Part shown: one piece after another, positions 1 to 7,139 of the stretch | Layout: the number at the start of each line of letters is the position of its first letter | Position numbering within the stretch: position 1 is the stretch's first letter | DNA from: Thermaerobacter marianensis | GTDB lineage: Bacteria > Bacillota > Sulfobacillia > DYIH01 > DYIG01 | Direction: 5' to 3' | DNA length: 12,930 bases | Assembly: GCA_020723725.1 (NCBI GenBank) | Contig: DYIG01000009.1 | Coordinates: 2,401-15,330 of the forward strand | Program-made: the position numbers and the translations under genes | The notes under the pieces: model-generated | What the model was told of the DNA's origin: nothing | Seen by the model: only the letters and a program-made list of their open reading frames with translations | The model's database searches: none

Positions 1-152
1 GTGAAGAGCGGCGGGCTTGACTGTAGGTTCACCTGCTGGCGTGAAAACCCAGGCGTATTTGCGTTGGCTATATTATGGCCAATAGTATCCATGGCCTGCC
101 TATGGGCATTTAACGCCCGGCGCGCCGTCTCAAAGCCCAAAAACCCGCTCAA
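1..152 (-). CDS. flgK: FlgK, flagellar hook-filament junction protein 1 (N-terminal part only)
   Basis: The first 50 codons of flgK are present; the gene runs off the left edge. FlgK (HAP1) is exported through the flagellar type III apparatus and joins hook to filament. The fragment shows the classic N-terminal rod/hook-family signature: a run reading GFETARRALNAHRQAMD followed by IGHNIANANTPGFSRQ, which forms the D0 coiled-coil segment of axial proteins. I place the start at a TTG (150-152) because an in-frame TGA lies just upstream and the match to the family begins here. An AGGGGGTG ribosome binding site sits 6 bases before it. It follows flgN by 25 bases, as in Bacillus-type late flagellar operons, and FlgN is its export chaperone. 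The family assignment is firm; nothing can be said about the rest of the protein. Confidence 0.92.
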   Translation of the reverse strand, partial: MSGFLGFETARRALNAHRQAMDTIGHNIANANTPGFSRQQVNLQSSPPLF

Positions 153-158
153 TACTCA

Positions 159-166
159 CACCCCCT
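159..166 (-). promoter_or_regulatory. Ribosome binding site of flgK
   Basis: AGGGGGTG on the minus strand lies 6 bases upstream of the TTG codon at 150-152. It decides the flgK start, because no ATG or GTG in that frame lies between the preceding in-frame TGA and the conserved region. Confidence 0.7.
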
Positions 167-177
167 GCATCTAGGAA

Positions 178-705
178 CTAGATGCTTCTATTAAGGAAGC
201 GTGATACACTTTTTGATCTCTTCCGGGAGCCCGTGCCGTTGTACGTAGGGGCCGAACCCCCAATTCCACTGGCCAAAGTTTCCATGGTGAAGTTGATATA
301 GGATAAGGACTGCTGAATCAGCTCAGAATTGCAGCGATTTACGGCAGTGAGTTCATGCAAAAGGTGAACAAGCCGTTGCTGATTCTCTTTTAGAATTGAA
401 CCGATCTCGGGTTCAGCAAGATCGGATAGCTTGCTGACTGTCACATCCGTGGGATGCTTGCCGAACTCCTTCGCCAAGTCACATTGCAGGGCATAGCGCT
501 CCTCTTCAAGAGAAGCAACCTCTTTCAGGAATTCCTGTTCTTCGACTAAAAGACTCTCAAGTTCCGCGAACTGTCCCCCAACAAGGACCTTCTGTTTGCA
601 GCGAGCCAAGTCCAAAAGGTTTGCGTAATAGCCGGCCTCCTGTTCGAGAAGGTTTGCCATAGCCTTTAACTTATTTTTAGATTCTAATTTTAATACCTCT
701 CCCAC
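178..705 (-). CDS. flgN: FlgN-family flagellar export chaperone
   Basis: FlgN is a small cytoplasmic helical chaperone that holds the hook-associated proteins FlgK and FlgL for export. The product (about 175 aa with this start) is almost all helix, with heptad-like segments (LLEQEAGYYANLLDLARCKQ, then LEEERYALQCDLAKEFG). Near the end it has the family's NSELIQQSLSYINFTMETL-type helix, which binds the clients, and a basic tail. The start is uncertain. GTG at 703-705 has a GGGGGG run 9 bases upstream. A TTG at 712-714 directly abuts that run. An ATG at 658-660 (160 aa) aligns best with usual FlgN starts but has only a weak AAAGG before it. A purine-rich GGGAGAGG at 695-702 has no start codon at normal spacing. 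It lies between flgM and flgK and ends in TAG. Confidence 0.85.
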   Translation of the reverse strand: MGEVLKLESKNKLKAMANLLEQEAGYYANLLDLARCKQKVLVGGQFAELESLLVEEQEFLKEVASLEEERYALQCDLAKEFGKHPTDVTVSKLSDLAEPEIGSILKENQQRLVHLLHELTAVNRCNSELIQQSLSYINFTMETLASGIGGSAPTYNGTGSRKRSKSVSRFLNRSI

Positions 706-725
706 TAACCCCAACCCCCCATGAT

Positions 726-1040
726 CTAGCCTACAAAGATATCTCCCATTACCCTAAGCACGATCTGTTCTGCAACAGCCTGAGAGTCAATAGTGTAACT
801 GCCTTTTTCTAATTCGACTCTGATTTTGTTAATTCTATCAAATCTTACATCTGGAATCTGACTCAACATAGATTTTAGTTTTTGCATTTCTTGAGCACGA
901 TCTGAAAAATCCACCCTGTCAGATACTGCGGCATTTCCACCCCCTTTAGCTTTGGTTTCGTCATTTGCCCTTAAAACGGAACCCGAGCGCTGAAGGTAGG
1001 TTTTGGCTGCCTTATTGACCTCGGCTGCGGAAATCATCAT
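726..1040 (-). CDS. flgM: FlgM, anti-sigma-28 (anti-sigma-D) factor
   Basis: FlgM binds the flagellar sigma factor (FliA/SigD) and blocks late flagellar genes until the hook is complete. The 104-aa product has a flexible, polar N-terminal half (roughly residues 1-45). The C-terminal half carries the conserved sigma-binding pattern: VDFSDRAQEMQKLKSML, then IPDVRFDRINKIRVELEKGSY, then AVAEQIVLRVMG. The start is the first of two adjacent ATGs (1038-1040). It is preceded at 8 bases by GGAGGGTG, and the following MMISAAEVNKAAKTYL matches FlgM starts. A TTG 27 bases further upstream is open but swallows this ribosome binding site. A sigma-D-like promoter precedes it, which would give the usual autoregulatory loop. 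It sits 69 bases after yvyF and ends in TAG. Confidence 0.9.
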   Translation of the reverse strand: MMISAAEVNKAAKTYLQRSGSVLRANDETKAKGGGNAAVSDRVDFSDRAQEMQKLKSMLSQIPDVRFDRINKIRVELEKGSYTIDSQAVAEQIVLRVMGDIFVG

Positions 1041-1048
1041 TTCCCCTT

Positions 1049-1056
1049 CACCCTCC
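1049..1056 (-). promoter_or_regulatory. Ribosome binding site of flgM
   Basis: GGAGGGTG lies 8 bases before the ATG at 1038-1040. It favours that ATG over the longer in-frame TTG start. Confidence 0.7.
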
Positions 1057-1084
1057 ACTGCTTCCAAGGCAAAGACTAAAGAAG

Positions 1085-1112
1085 TTATCGAAAGGAAGCT
1101 GAGAATTGTTTA
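1085..1112 (-). promoter_or_regulatory. Candidate sigma-D (sigma-28) promoter for flgM-flgN-flgK
   Basis: On the minus strand, TAAA (1109-1112, overlapping the yvyF stop codon) is followed after 16 bases by TTCGATAA (1085-1092). The Bacillus SigD consensus is TAAA, about 15 bases, then GCCGATAA/T, so the -10 matches at 6 of 8 positions, including the CGATAA core. Transcription would start near 1078, leaving a leader of about 38 bases to flgM. B. subtilis has a SigD promoter in the same place. The site is inferred from motif and context only. Confidence 0.6.
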
Positions 1113-1514
1113 TAGTTTCGGTCGGGTATACATACGATTTCTATCTCGGTTGTTGCCCGGTTTTATCTCTTCTGCTACCTTCTCTTTTACATCCTGTATT
1201 TTGGACAGGATGTCTAGGGCACATTCTGCACAATAAGAACCGGTAGCAATAGGGGTGCCGCATCTAATACAGTTTAAGTAGCTGCTTGAGCCAATCCCGC
1301 ACTCTATACGTCCGGTACGGCACATTTTAAGCTCGTCTTCTCGGCTCACTCCGGTATTCTTCACAGTTTCATCAAGTGAGGAACCAGGGTTATCCCGTAA
1401 ATAAACCCGGACACGCTCGTACTTTTCTTCCTCTGCAGCCTGACAATCCGGACAGAGGTTAACCCTGACAAAAATGAAAGGTTTCCCACAGGAAATGCAA
1501 TTGCGGACATCCAT
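1110..1514 (-). CDS. yvyF: YvyF/TIGR03826-type flagellar operon protein, zinc-ribbon and helix-turn-helix
   Basis: This 134-aa protein belongs to the small flagellar-operon family found before flgM in Bacillus-like organisms; in B. subtilis the homologue is YvyF. It has a cysteine pair near the N-terminus (NCISC) followed by LCPDC, which together look like one zinc ribbon. A central segment (SLDETVKNTGVSREDELKMCRTGRI) resembles a helix-turn-helix. A second set of cysteine pairs (NCIRC and YCAEC) forms another ribbon, followed by a charged tail. The ATG at 1512-1514 is chosen because GGGGTG lies 6 bases upstream and the family starts with MxVRNC; a GTG 9 bases further up is open but unneeded. 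The molecular role is not established; a regulatory or nucleic-acid-binding role is an inference from the fold. The stop is TAA. Confidence 0.85.
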   Translation of the reverse strand: MDVRNCISCGKPFIFVRVNLCPDCQAAEEEKYERVRVYLRDNPGSSLDETVKNTGVSREDELKMCRTGRIECGIGSSSYLNCIRCGTPIATGSYCAECALDILSKIQDVKEKVAEEIKPGNNRDRNRMYTRPKL

Positions 1515-1548
1515 TTGACCCACCCCGCAGCGTCAAGCATTCCTCAGT

Positions 1549-2319
1549 CTAGATATCGACAGCCGCGACACAAACATCCACTCTACGGGCTCCGACCTTG
1601 AGTAATTCTTGAGTACAACCGATAACGGTTGCACCCGTGGTGTAAACGTCGTCGACTAATAGAACTGCTTTCCCTGTTAACCGCCAGGGATCACAGACTA
1701 TGAAGCTGCCTCTGACGTTATCAAGGCGGGCTGAACGATCCAATTCGGACTGTTTCACGGTGGGGCGGTGGCGGTTTAAGATGCCTGTTGCTACCGGCGC
1801 ACGGCAGTATCCCGATAAGACTCTGCTTAATAACTCCGCTTGGTTGAATCCACGGCTTGCAAGCCTCTTGGTGTGCAATGGCACGGGAATAATCAGGTCT
1901 GGTGGATTTAATAAGTCAATAACCTGCCTGGACATCAGTTTTCCAAGCGGTATGGCCAGGGCCTTTTCCCCATGAAACTTAAATCGGATAATCAGGTCCC
2001 TGAGATGGCCGGTATATACTCCAGCTGCCAGTGCCCGGTTAAAGGGTGGCAGAGCGCGCCAACAGGCTGGGCAATACCCGCCCGGACCACGAGATGGGAA
2101 ACAACACCTCCTGCACATATCCTGCGGCTCGATGAGCAAGTCATGGCGACATTGGGGGCATATGAATGGCAGATCCGCATGCTGGTTGCCACGTTTTTCG
2201 ATGGCTTGGCAGAACAAGCAACCCATTAAATCAGGGTAAACAAGGCTGGCTATACCGGAAAGGGCATCCTTTATGAACTGCAAGGAAGGAAAGGCACGTG
2301 AAGGGGGTCTATCAAACAA
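1549..2319 (-). CDS. comF: ComF family protein (ComFC-like phosphoribosyltransferase with zinc ribbons)
   Basis: ComF/ComFC proteins are cytoplasmic proteins needed for natural DNA uptake, with a phosphoribosyltransferase fold whose substrate is uncertain. The N-terminal part holds four CxxC pairs (GCLFC, ICPQC, CRRC and CPAC), expected to bind zinc. The middle has IIPVPLHTKRLASRGFNQAE, a family hallmark. The C-terminal third has the PRPP loop LLVDDVYTTGAT, preceded by a hydrophobic strand. The start is unclear, because no ATG lies before the cysteine region except one only two codons ahead of the first cysteine. TTG at 2317-2319 has a purine-rich stretch with GGCAGG about 8 bases upstream. 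TTG at 2341-2343 and TTG at 2281-2283 are alternatives, the last being closest to usual ComF length. It overlaps or abuts the end of the diguanylate cyclase gene and is followed by yvyF, the order seen in Bacillus. The stop is TAG. Confidence 0.88.
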   Translation of the reverse strand: MFDRPPSRAFPSLQFIKDALSGIASLVYPDLMGCLFCQAIEKRGNQHADLPFICPQCRHDLLIEPQDMCRRCCFPSRGPGGYCPACWRALPPFNRALAAGVYTGHLRDLIIRFKFHGEKALAIPLGKLMSRQVIDLLNPPDLIIPVPLHTKRLASRGFNQAELLSRVLSGYCRAPVATGILNRHRPTVKQSELDRSARLDNVRGSFIVCDPWRLTGKAVLLVDDVYTTGATVIGCTQELLKVGARRVDVCVAAVDI

Positions 2320-3970
2320 CCTCTCTGCCTGCCTCTTTATCAAAGTACATCTTCTTGTCTGCCCTGCGAATCAAATCATCAACCGTAGAAGCATCCTCCG
2401 GAAAGGCTGCAATACCTGCACTGAATGAAACCCTAATAACCACGTTCTTGTTTGCTATGCGGAACGAATGTGCATCCACATTGGCCTTCATTCGTTTTAC
2501 TACCTCGAGGGCCTCTTCGCTATTAGTACCCGGTAAGATGACGACAAACTCATCACCGCCGTAACGGGTGGGTATATCGCTCTGTCGTATGGACTCCTGT
2601 ATCAGATCGGCAAATTGCCTGAGTACCTCGTCACCCGCCTGGTGGCCGAATGAGTCATTGTAGTATTTGAATTGATTGACATCAAGGTATATAACTGAAA
2701 CACTACCTCCGCTTCTCTTTGCCTTTGTCAACTCTTCGTTTAGCTTTGCGTACAAATAACGGTAGTTATATAGACCTGTCATCGGATCGGTCACAGCCAT
2801 AATTTCCGTCTTCTCGTATAATTCTGCATTGGCCAGAGCGGCTACAACATGGCTTCGTATAATGATAAGACTCCTGAAATCATCTTCACTGAAACCGCTT
2901 CTATCACTCTGGCCAACAACCATTAGCCCCAGGAAACTACTTTCCAGATTCAATGGAACTAGCACCTGCCTCATAACCTTTCCGAAGGGACCGGGAACCC
3001 CCTCAAGCAGCCATGGTTGACCAACAGTTGCCGATTGAATGATAGTCTTAGTCCAGTTTTCAAGGGCTTGGTTATCAACCGGCCTGCCATATTGGGTTTC
3101 AACAAAAGCACTGAGTTTCATCTTTTCATTTCCAGGTCCTTCTGGGAGTAGTACGGCTACAAAACCCGGTGATGTAAGCCGGTCAACGGCAAGGGCCGCC
3201 ATTTCGGCAACCTTGTCCCGGCGAAGAATACTATTAAGGCTCTGTGAGACTTCTGAAATAATCTTTAACTCATAGTTAGCGTGACGAAGCTTGGTGTGTA
3301 ATCTCATTAAGTAAACGACTGCCAGGAGGGATACATACGCAAGTGAAAGGCCAAATAAACCTTGTTGACGGTAGGCCTCGGCCAGTAACAAACCATATGC
3401 CGTAAAGATAACCTGACTTATTGCATCGAGGCCCAGTTGCCATTTCGTCCAGGAGTCTGGCTGCTGCCCGATGAGGTTGTTCCCCTTGATTAGAAGTCGG
3501 CTCACGGCAAAGTAAACGGGGAATATAAGCGACAATGGGAGCCAATTAGCATCGGCAAGCGGTGAAGAAACCCTCCCTCCCACCAGGTCAAAGATGAATA
3601 AAGCAAACAAAAACCCTACTGCCTCCGCAGATCCAACAAGAAGTACCTGGCTCCAGGGGTGTTTACTATGGATCAACCGCCAGGCGATCGACCCTGCGAT
3701 AAGAATAGAAATAGCTGGGTCGGCCCCATAAAGGTTAAACAATGCAAATACAACGGCAAATACTGCCCCGGTTGGATACTTCCCTGGAGGTAGGTAGATA
3801 ACCTCCATAAGTGTGCTCATAGCAAGGAAAAGCATGACCTCTGCCCAGGACGGCCATGCCCCGGAATGAGGCGAAAAAACAATATAGGACAGGCCACAGC
3901 TAACCAGACCAACGGCCAGCAAATACGCCCAGCTAAAGAGTACCCGTTTACCGTCTCCCGTTATCGACAA
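2312..3970 (-). CDS. Membrane diguanylate cyclase (multi-TM, GAF, GGDEF)
   Basis: The predicted reaction is 2 GTP to cyclic di-GMP. The 552-aa protein starts with seven or eight hydrophobic segments (about residues 12-223) that I do not match to a named sensor domain. A GAF-like domain follows at about 240-385 (from VSQSLNSILRR to SEDDFRSLIIIRSHVVAALA). The GGDEF domain runs from DPMTGLYNYRYL (395) to the end. The catalytic GGDEF is intact at 471-475. The RxxD inhibitory site (RQSD, 462-465) sits the normal five residues before it, so product feedback is likely. The GFGHQ-type and D430 metal-region motifs (YLDVNQFKYYND) are also present. The start is TTG at 3968-3970, with GAGGGGG 9 bases upstream; this overlaps the preceding gene by 23 bases, suggesting translational coupling. 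What the membrane part senses cannot be told. The stop is TGA. Confidence 0.88.
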   Translation of the reverse strand: MSITGDGKRVLFSWAYLLAVGLVSCGLSYIVFSPHSGAWPSWAEVMLFLAMSTLMEVIYLPPGKYPTGAVFAVVFALFNLYGADPAISILIAGSIAWRLIHSKHPWSQVLLVGSAEAVGFLFALFIFDLVGGRVSSPLADANWLPLSLIFPVYFAVSRLLIKGNNLIGQQPDSWTKWQLGLDAISQVIFTAYGLLLAEAYRQQGLFGLSLAYVSLLAVVYLMRLHTKLRHANYELKIISEVSQSLNSILRRDKVAEMAALAVDRLTSPGFVAVLLPEGPGNEKMKLSAFVETQYGRPVDNQALENWTKTIIQSATVGQPWLLEGVPGPFGKVMRQVLVPLNLESSFLGLMVVGQSDRSGFSEDDFRSLIIIRSHVVAALANAELYEKTEIMAVTDPMTGLYNYRYLYAKLNEELTKAKRSGGSVSVIYLDVNQFKYYNDSFGHQAGDEVLRQFADLIQESIRQSDIPTRYGGDEFVVILPGTNSEEALEVVKRMKANVDAHSFRIANKNVVIRVSFSAGIAAFPEDASTVDDLIRRADKKMYFDKEAGREVV

Positions 3971-4448
3971 TTATGGGAGCCCCCTCACGGTTTTCCTGGG
4001 AGCCAATCAAGATCTTTCGTAAGACACACAGATAGTCGCCCGCGTCTTCTTGTTCCTCGAGGTGAAAAACCCAGATAACCGGTTGATCGCACAGAAACCG
4101 TCCAAGGTCAAAAGCAGAGTGGCCACATGAACCAGAACGCCAACAAGCTACTTTTATTGGGAGATAGCGCCACAACCGTTGGAGTATGTAGGGTGTGTCA
4201 TCAGCCGAATCTTCGTCAATAACGTTAATATCAATATTCCACGACCGGGATCCCGCAACTATGGAACAGACCTGCTGCAAGAATCCCTCTATTACCGGGG
4301 CCTGATTGTTGACCACTAGAAGAACGCTGGCAAAATGATTAGGCCTTCGTTTAAAAAGGCTTCTGTGGCGGAACCAAGCTATTGTGGCTAGGCTTAACGC
4401 CCCGAATATGGCCAACCATCCAACTGCCAAATACTCAAAACCCAACAC
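3948..4448 (-). CDS. Small membrane-anchored protein with glycosyltransferase-2-like core, function unknown
   Basis: I do not recognise a named family. With this start the product is 166 aa. It has one N-terminal membrane span (about residues 4-26), a basic stretch, and then a segment resembling the first half of a GT-A fold: ASVLLVVNNQAPVIEGFL (strand plus helix), followed by INVIDEDSADDTPYILQRL, which mirrors the VVDDGSTDxT motif of family 2 glycosyltransferases. Complete GT2 domains are usually 200 aa or more with a DxD motif; here the protein stops soon after, and I see only acidic HLEEQED. It may be a degenerate or non-catalytic relative. GTG at 4446-4448 is favoured by AGGGAG 6 bases upstream; the ATG at 4473-4475 (175 aa) has no visible ribosome binding site. 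It follows metK and overlaps the cyclase gene by 23 bases. The stop is TAA. Confidence 0.65.
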   Translation of the reverse strand: MLGFEYLAVGWLAIFGALSLATIAWFRHRSLFKRRPNHFASVLLVVNNQAPVIEGFLQQVCSIVAGSRSWNIDINVIDEDSADDTPYILQRLWRYLPIKVACWRSGSCGHSAFDLGRFLCDQPVIWVFHLEEQEDAGDYLCVLRKILIGSQENREGAPIIVDNGRR

Positions 4449-4509
4449 TAACCACTCCCTAAACAGATCCCCCATTAGAATATGATCTGTTAAGGAGCGG
4501 GTACCTTGA

Positions 4510-5742
4510 CTAATCCGTCACGGCACTTTCAGCAAACCATTCGGAATCCCTAACCCCAGACAGGCGCCTTAGCTGGGCCACCCTATCCAACCGCTCCCAG
4601 GGCAGATCAAGATCAGGGCGACCGAAGTGGCCATAGGCCGCAACCTGCCTGTATATAGGGCGGCGGAGATTGAGTTCGTTAATAATGGCTCCGGGACGCA
4701 GATCAAATGTCTCCTGCACAAACTTAACTATCTGTGCATCCGGTATCCTACCGGTTCCAAACGTATCTACACGTATGGAAACGGGCTGTGCCACGCCTAT
4801 AGCATAAGCGATCTGTATCTCACAGCGGTCGGCCAACCCGGCGGCCACAATGTTCTTGGCCACCCAACGGGCTGCATAGGCGCCCGATCTATCCACTTTG
4901 GTCGGATCCTTACCGGAAAAAGCGCCCCCGCCGTGCCTTGCATAACCACCATAGGTATCAACGATTATTTTGCGCCCAGTCAACCCGGCATCCCCGTGGG
5001 GCCCACCGATAACGAAGCGACCCGTCGGGTTAACAAGTATACGGGTATCCCGGTCGAGAAGGTTCTCGGGAACAACCTTCTTTATGACGTGCTCGGTTAT
5101 ATCAGCAGTGATCCTGGCCTGGGAAACCTCAGCAGCATGCTGCGTAGAGACAATTATGGTATCGACGCGCTTTGGGGTTATCCCTTCATACTCTATTGTA
5201 ACCTGCGTCTTCCCATCTGGCCGGAGGTATTCAAGCTCCCCGTTCTTCCTGACATGAGCCAGATGACGGGATAGCTTGTGGGCCAGGGAGATAGGTAATG
5301 GCATGAATTCAGGGGTCTCCGTACAGGCAAACCCAACCATCATCCCCTGGTCCCCTGCCCCTACGGACTCCTCGGCCAGGCCTGCATCGGCACTCCTAAC
5401 TTCAAGGGCCTTGTCAACCCCTTGGGCAATGTCCGGGGACTGTTCGTGGACTGCCGTTATTACCGCACAACTGTCACCATCAAAACCGAAGTGGGCATTG
5501 GTGTAACCAATTTCCTTAATGGTACGCCGTATGATGGTGGGCATATCCACATAACAGTCAGCGCTAATTTCCCCCATAACCAACACAAGGCCCGTGGTAA
5601 CCGCCGTCTCGGCAGCCACACGTGCCATTGGGTCATTATCCAGAATGGCATCAAGTATAGCATCAGAGATCTGATCGCAGATCTTATCCGGATGTCCTTC
5701 TGTTACAGATTCCGAAGTAAAGAGATGACGATGTGGATTCAT
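4510..5742 (-). CDS. metK: S-adenosylmethionine synthetase (methionine adenosyltransferase)
   Basis: MetK makes SAM from methionine and ATP in the cytoplasm. The 410-aa protein has the full set of signatures: the N-terminal ESVTEGHPDKICDQISDAILD (His17, Asp19), the GAGDQGMM hexapeptide region (128-135), GGPHGDAGLTGRK (246-258) and GGGAFSGKDPTKVDRS (271-286) with the phosphate-binding lysines. After the usual PWE end there is a C-terminal extension of roughly 25 residues, making it slightly longer than the typical 390-400. The start is ATG at 5740-5742, with a GGGAGGGAC purine block about 10 bases upstream. A promoter lies in the 75-base gap after eno, so metK is probably also transcribed independently of the glycolytic genes. 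No SAM riboswitch fits in the short leader. The stop is TAG. Confidence 0.97.
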   Translation of the reverse strand: MNPHRHLFTSESVTEGHPDKICDQISDAILDAILDNDPMARVAAETAVTTGLVLVMGEISADCYVDMPTIIRRTIKEIGYTNAHFGFDGDSCAVITAVHEQSPDIAQGVDKALEVRSADAGLAEESVGAGDQGMMVGFACTETPEFMPLPISLAHKLSRHLAHVRKNGELEYLRPDGKTQVTIEYEGITPKRVDTIIVSTQHAAEVSQARITADITEHVIKKVVPENLLDRDTRILVNPTGRFVIGGPHGDAGLTGRKIIVDTYGGYARHGGGAFSGKDPTKVDRSGAYAARWVAKNIVAAGLADRCEIQIAYAIGVAQPVSIRVDTFGTGRIPDAQIVKFVQETFDLRPGAIINELNLRRPIYRQVAAYGHFGRPDLDLPWERLDRVAQLRRLSGVRDSEWFAESAVTD

Positions 5743-5776
5743 GAATGGACGTCCCTCCCGCCCAACACACAGGGTG

Positions 5777-5806
5777 ATATTACCATGGGCTTCTTAATAA
5801 TGTCAA
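5777..5806 (-). promoter_or_regulatory. Vegetative (sigma-A) promoter for metK
   Basis: On the minus strand, a perfect TTGACA (5801-5806) is followed by an 18-bp spacer and TAATAT (5777-5782). TGG directly before the -10 gives an extended -10 (TGn). The -10 matches consensus at 4 of 6 positions. Transcription would begin near 5770, leaving about 27 bases to the metK ATG. Confidence 0.65.
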
Positions 5807-5817
5807 TCAGTCGAAGA

Positions 5818-7116
5818 CTACCGGTCTGACTTGTTGACTATTTGCTTAAAAGCTGAGCGTCCGGCATACCGCCCACCGGGGCCCAATTCCTCCTCAATCC
5901 GCAGGAGACGATTGTACTTGGCGACCCTCTCCGACCTGGACGGGGCTCCGGATTTTATCTGTCCAGCGTTGGTTGCTACCGCGATATCGGCGATGGTGGT
6001 GTCCTCAGTCTCACCGGAGCGGTGGGACACAACACAGGCGTAAGCGGCCCTGCGGGCAATATCCATTGCCGTTAATGACTCTGTAAGGGTGCCAATCTGA
6101 TTGACCTTGACCAGAAGGGCATTCCCCACGCCGCGGGCTATGCCCAACGACAGCCTTTCGGGGTTGGTCACAAAGAGATCATCCCCGACAAGTTGCACCT
6201 TGTGACCAAGGCTTTCGGTGAGCAGAGTCCATCCTTCCCAGTCGTCCTCAGCCATGCCGTCTTCTATGGATATAATAGGGTACTTTCGGCACCATTGCTC
6301 CAGGGTTTCGGTGAGTTCTTCGCGGGTGCGGGTCTTGCCCTCTCCCGGAAACCGATAGAGGCCATCGGCGTAGAGCTCAGTAGCAGCTACATCTATGGCT
6401 AGCCACACGTCTTCCCCCGGGCGATATCCCGATTTCTCAATTGCCGACACAATGGCTTTTAGGGCCTCCTCATTAGAGGGCAAATTAGGCGCAAATCCCC
6501 CTTCATCACCAACGCCTGTGCTAAGGCCCCCCTGAATGAGCAGCTTTTTCAGTGAGTGAAAGACTTCTGAGCCCATCCGCAGGGCATCCGCAAAGGTGGC
6601 CGCACCAGCCGGCACGATCATGAATTCCTGAATATCCACGGAGTTAACAGCATGCTTGCCTCCGTTCAGTATGTTCATGAGTGGAACAGGAGTGGTATTG
6701 GAGCCCGCCCCCCCAAGGTAACGGTAGAGGGGTAACCCGCACGATGCCGCTGCAGCATGAGCTACCGCGAGGGAAACCGCGAGAATGGCGTTGGCGCCAA
6801 GGTTGGCCTTATTAGGGGTCCCGTCCAGCTCCAGCAGCTTGGCATCTAATGCAGTTTGGCTTAAGGCATCGGCTCCTTCCAAGGCGGTGCCTATGATCTC
6901 ATTTACGTTCTTTACCGCCCGCCTTACCCCAAGCCCCTTATACCTGGAGGAATCATTGTCCCTTAATTCAATAGCTTCGAAACTCCCCGTGGAGGCGCCG
7001 GAGGGTACCGCCGCCCGTCCAGCTGAACCATCGGATAGGATTACCTCACATTCAACGGTAGGGTTCCCGCGGGAATCAAGAATTTCTCGTGCGTGTACGG
7101 AAATAATGGAAGCCAT
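5818..7116 (-). CDS. eno: Enolase
   Basis: Enolase interconverts 2-phosphoglycerate and phosphoenolpyruvate. The 432-aa protein has normal length and all key elements: the SGASTG loop (39-44) and QEFM (163-166); the catalytic Glu205 in GDEGGFAP; metal ligands Asp242, Glu285 (in SIEDGMAEDDW) and Asp312 (in GDDLFVTNP); the catalytic Lys337 in LLVKVNQIGTL; SHRSGETED; and Lys388 in QIKSGAPSRSER. The start is ATG at 7114-7116. It has AAGGGAAAGG 6 bases upstream and lies 23 bases after the gpmI stop. It is the last gene of the glycolytic run; the next gene, metK, has its own promoter, and I see no hairpin-plus-U-tract terminator between them. The stop is TAG, with a TGA five codons later. Confidence 0.98.
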   Translation of the reverse strand: MASIISVHAREILDSRGNPTVECEVILSDGSAGRAAVPSGASTGSFEAIELRDNDSSRYKGLGVRRAVKNVNEIIGTALEGADALSQTALDAKLLELDGTPNKANLGANAILAVSLAVAHAAAASCGLPLYRYLGGAGSNTTPVPLMNILNGGKHAVNSVDIQEFMIVPAGAATFADALRMGSEVFHSLKKLLIQGGLSTGVGDEGGFAPNLPSNEEALKAIVSAIEKSGYRPGEDVWLAIDVAATELYADGLYRFPGEGKTRTREELTETLEQWCRKYPIISIEDGMAEDDWEGWTLLTESLGHKVQLVGDDLFVTNPERLSLGIARGVGNALLVKVNQIGTLTESLTAMDIARRAAYACVVSHRSGETEDTTIADIAVATNAGQIKSGAPSRSERVAKYNRLLRIEEELGPGGRYAGRSAFKQIVNKSDR

Positions 7117-7139
7117 CAGATACCTTTCCCTTCCCCTTG

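Noticed and set aside
4627..5274. Plus-strand open frame of about 215 codons opposite metK
   Set aside because: Antisense shadow of a fully conserved metK, with no convincing ribosome binding site or family resemblance.
5743..5817. SAM (S-box) riboswitch upstream of metK
   Set aside because: The whole gap is 75 bases and includes the promoter; the leader of about 27 bases is too short.
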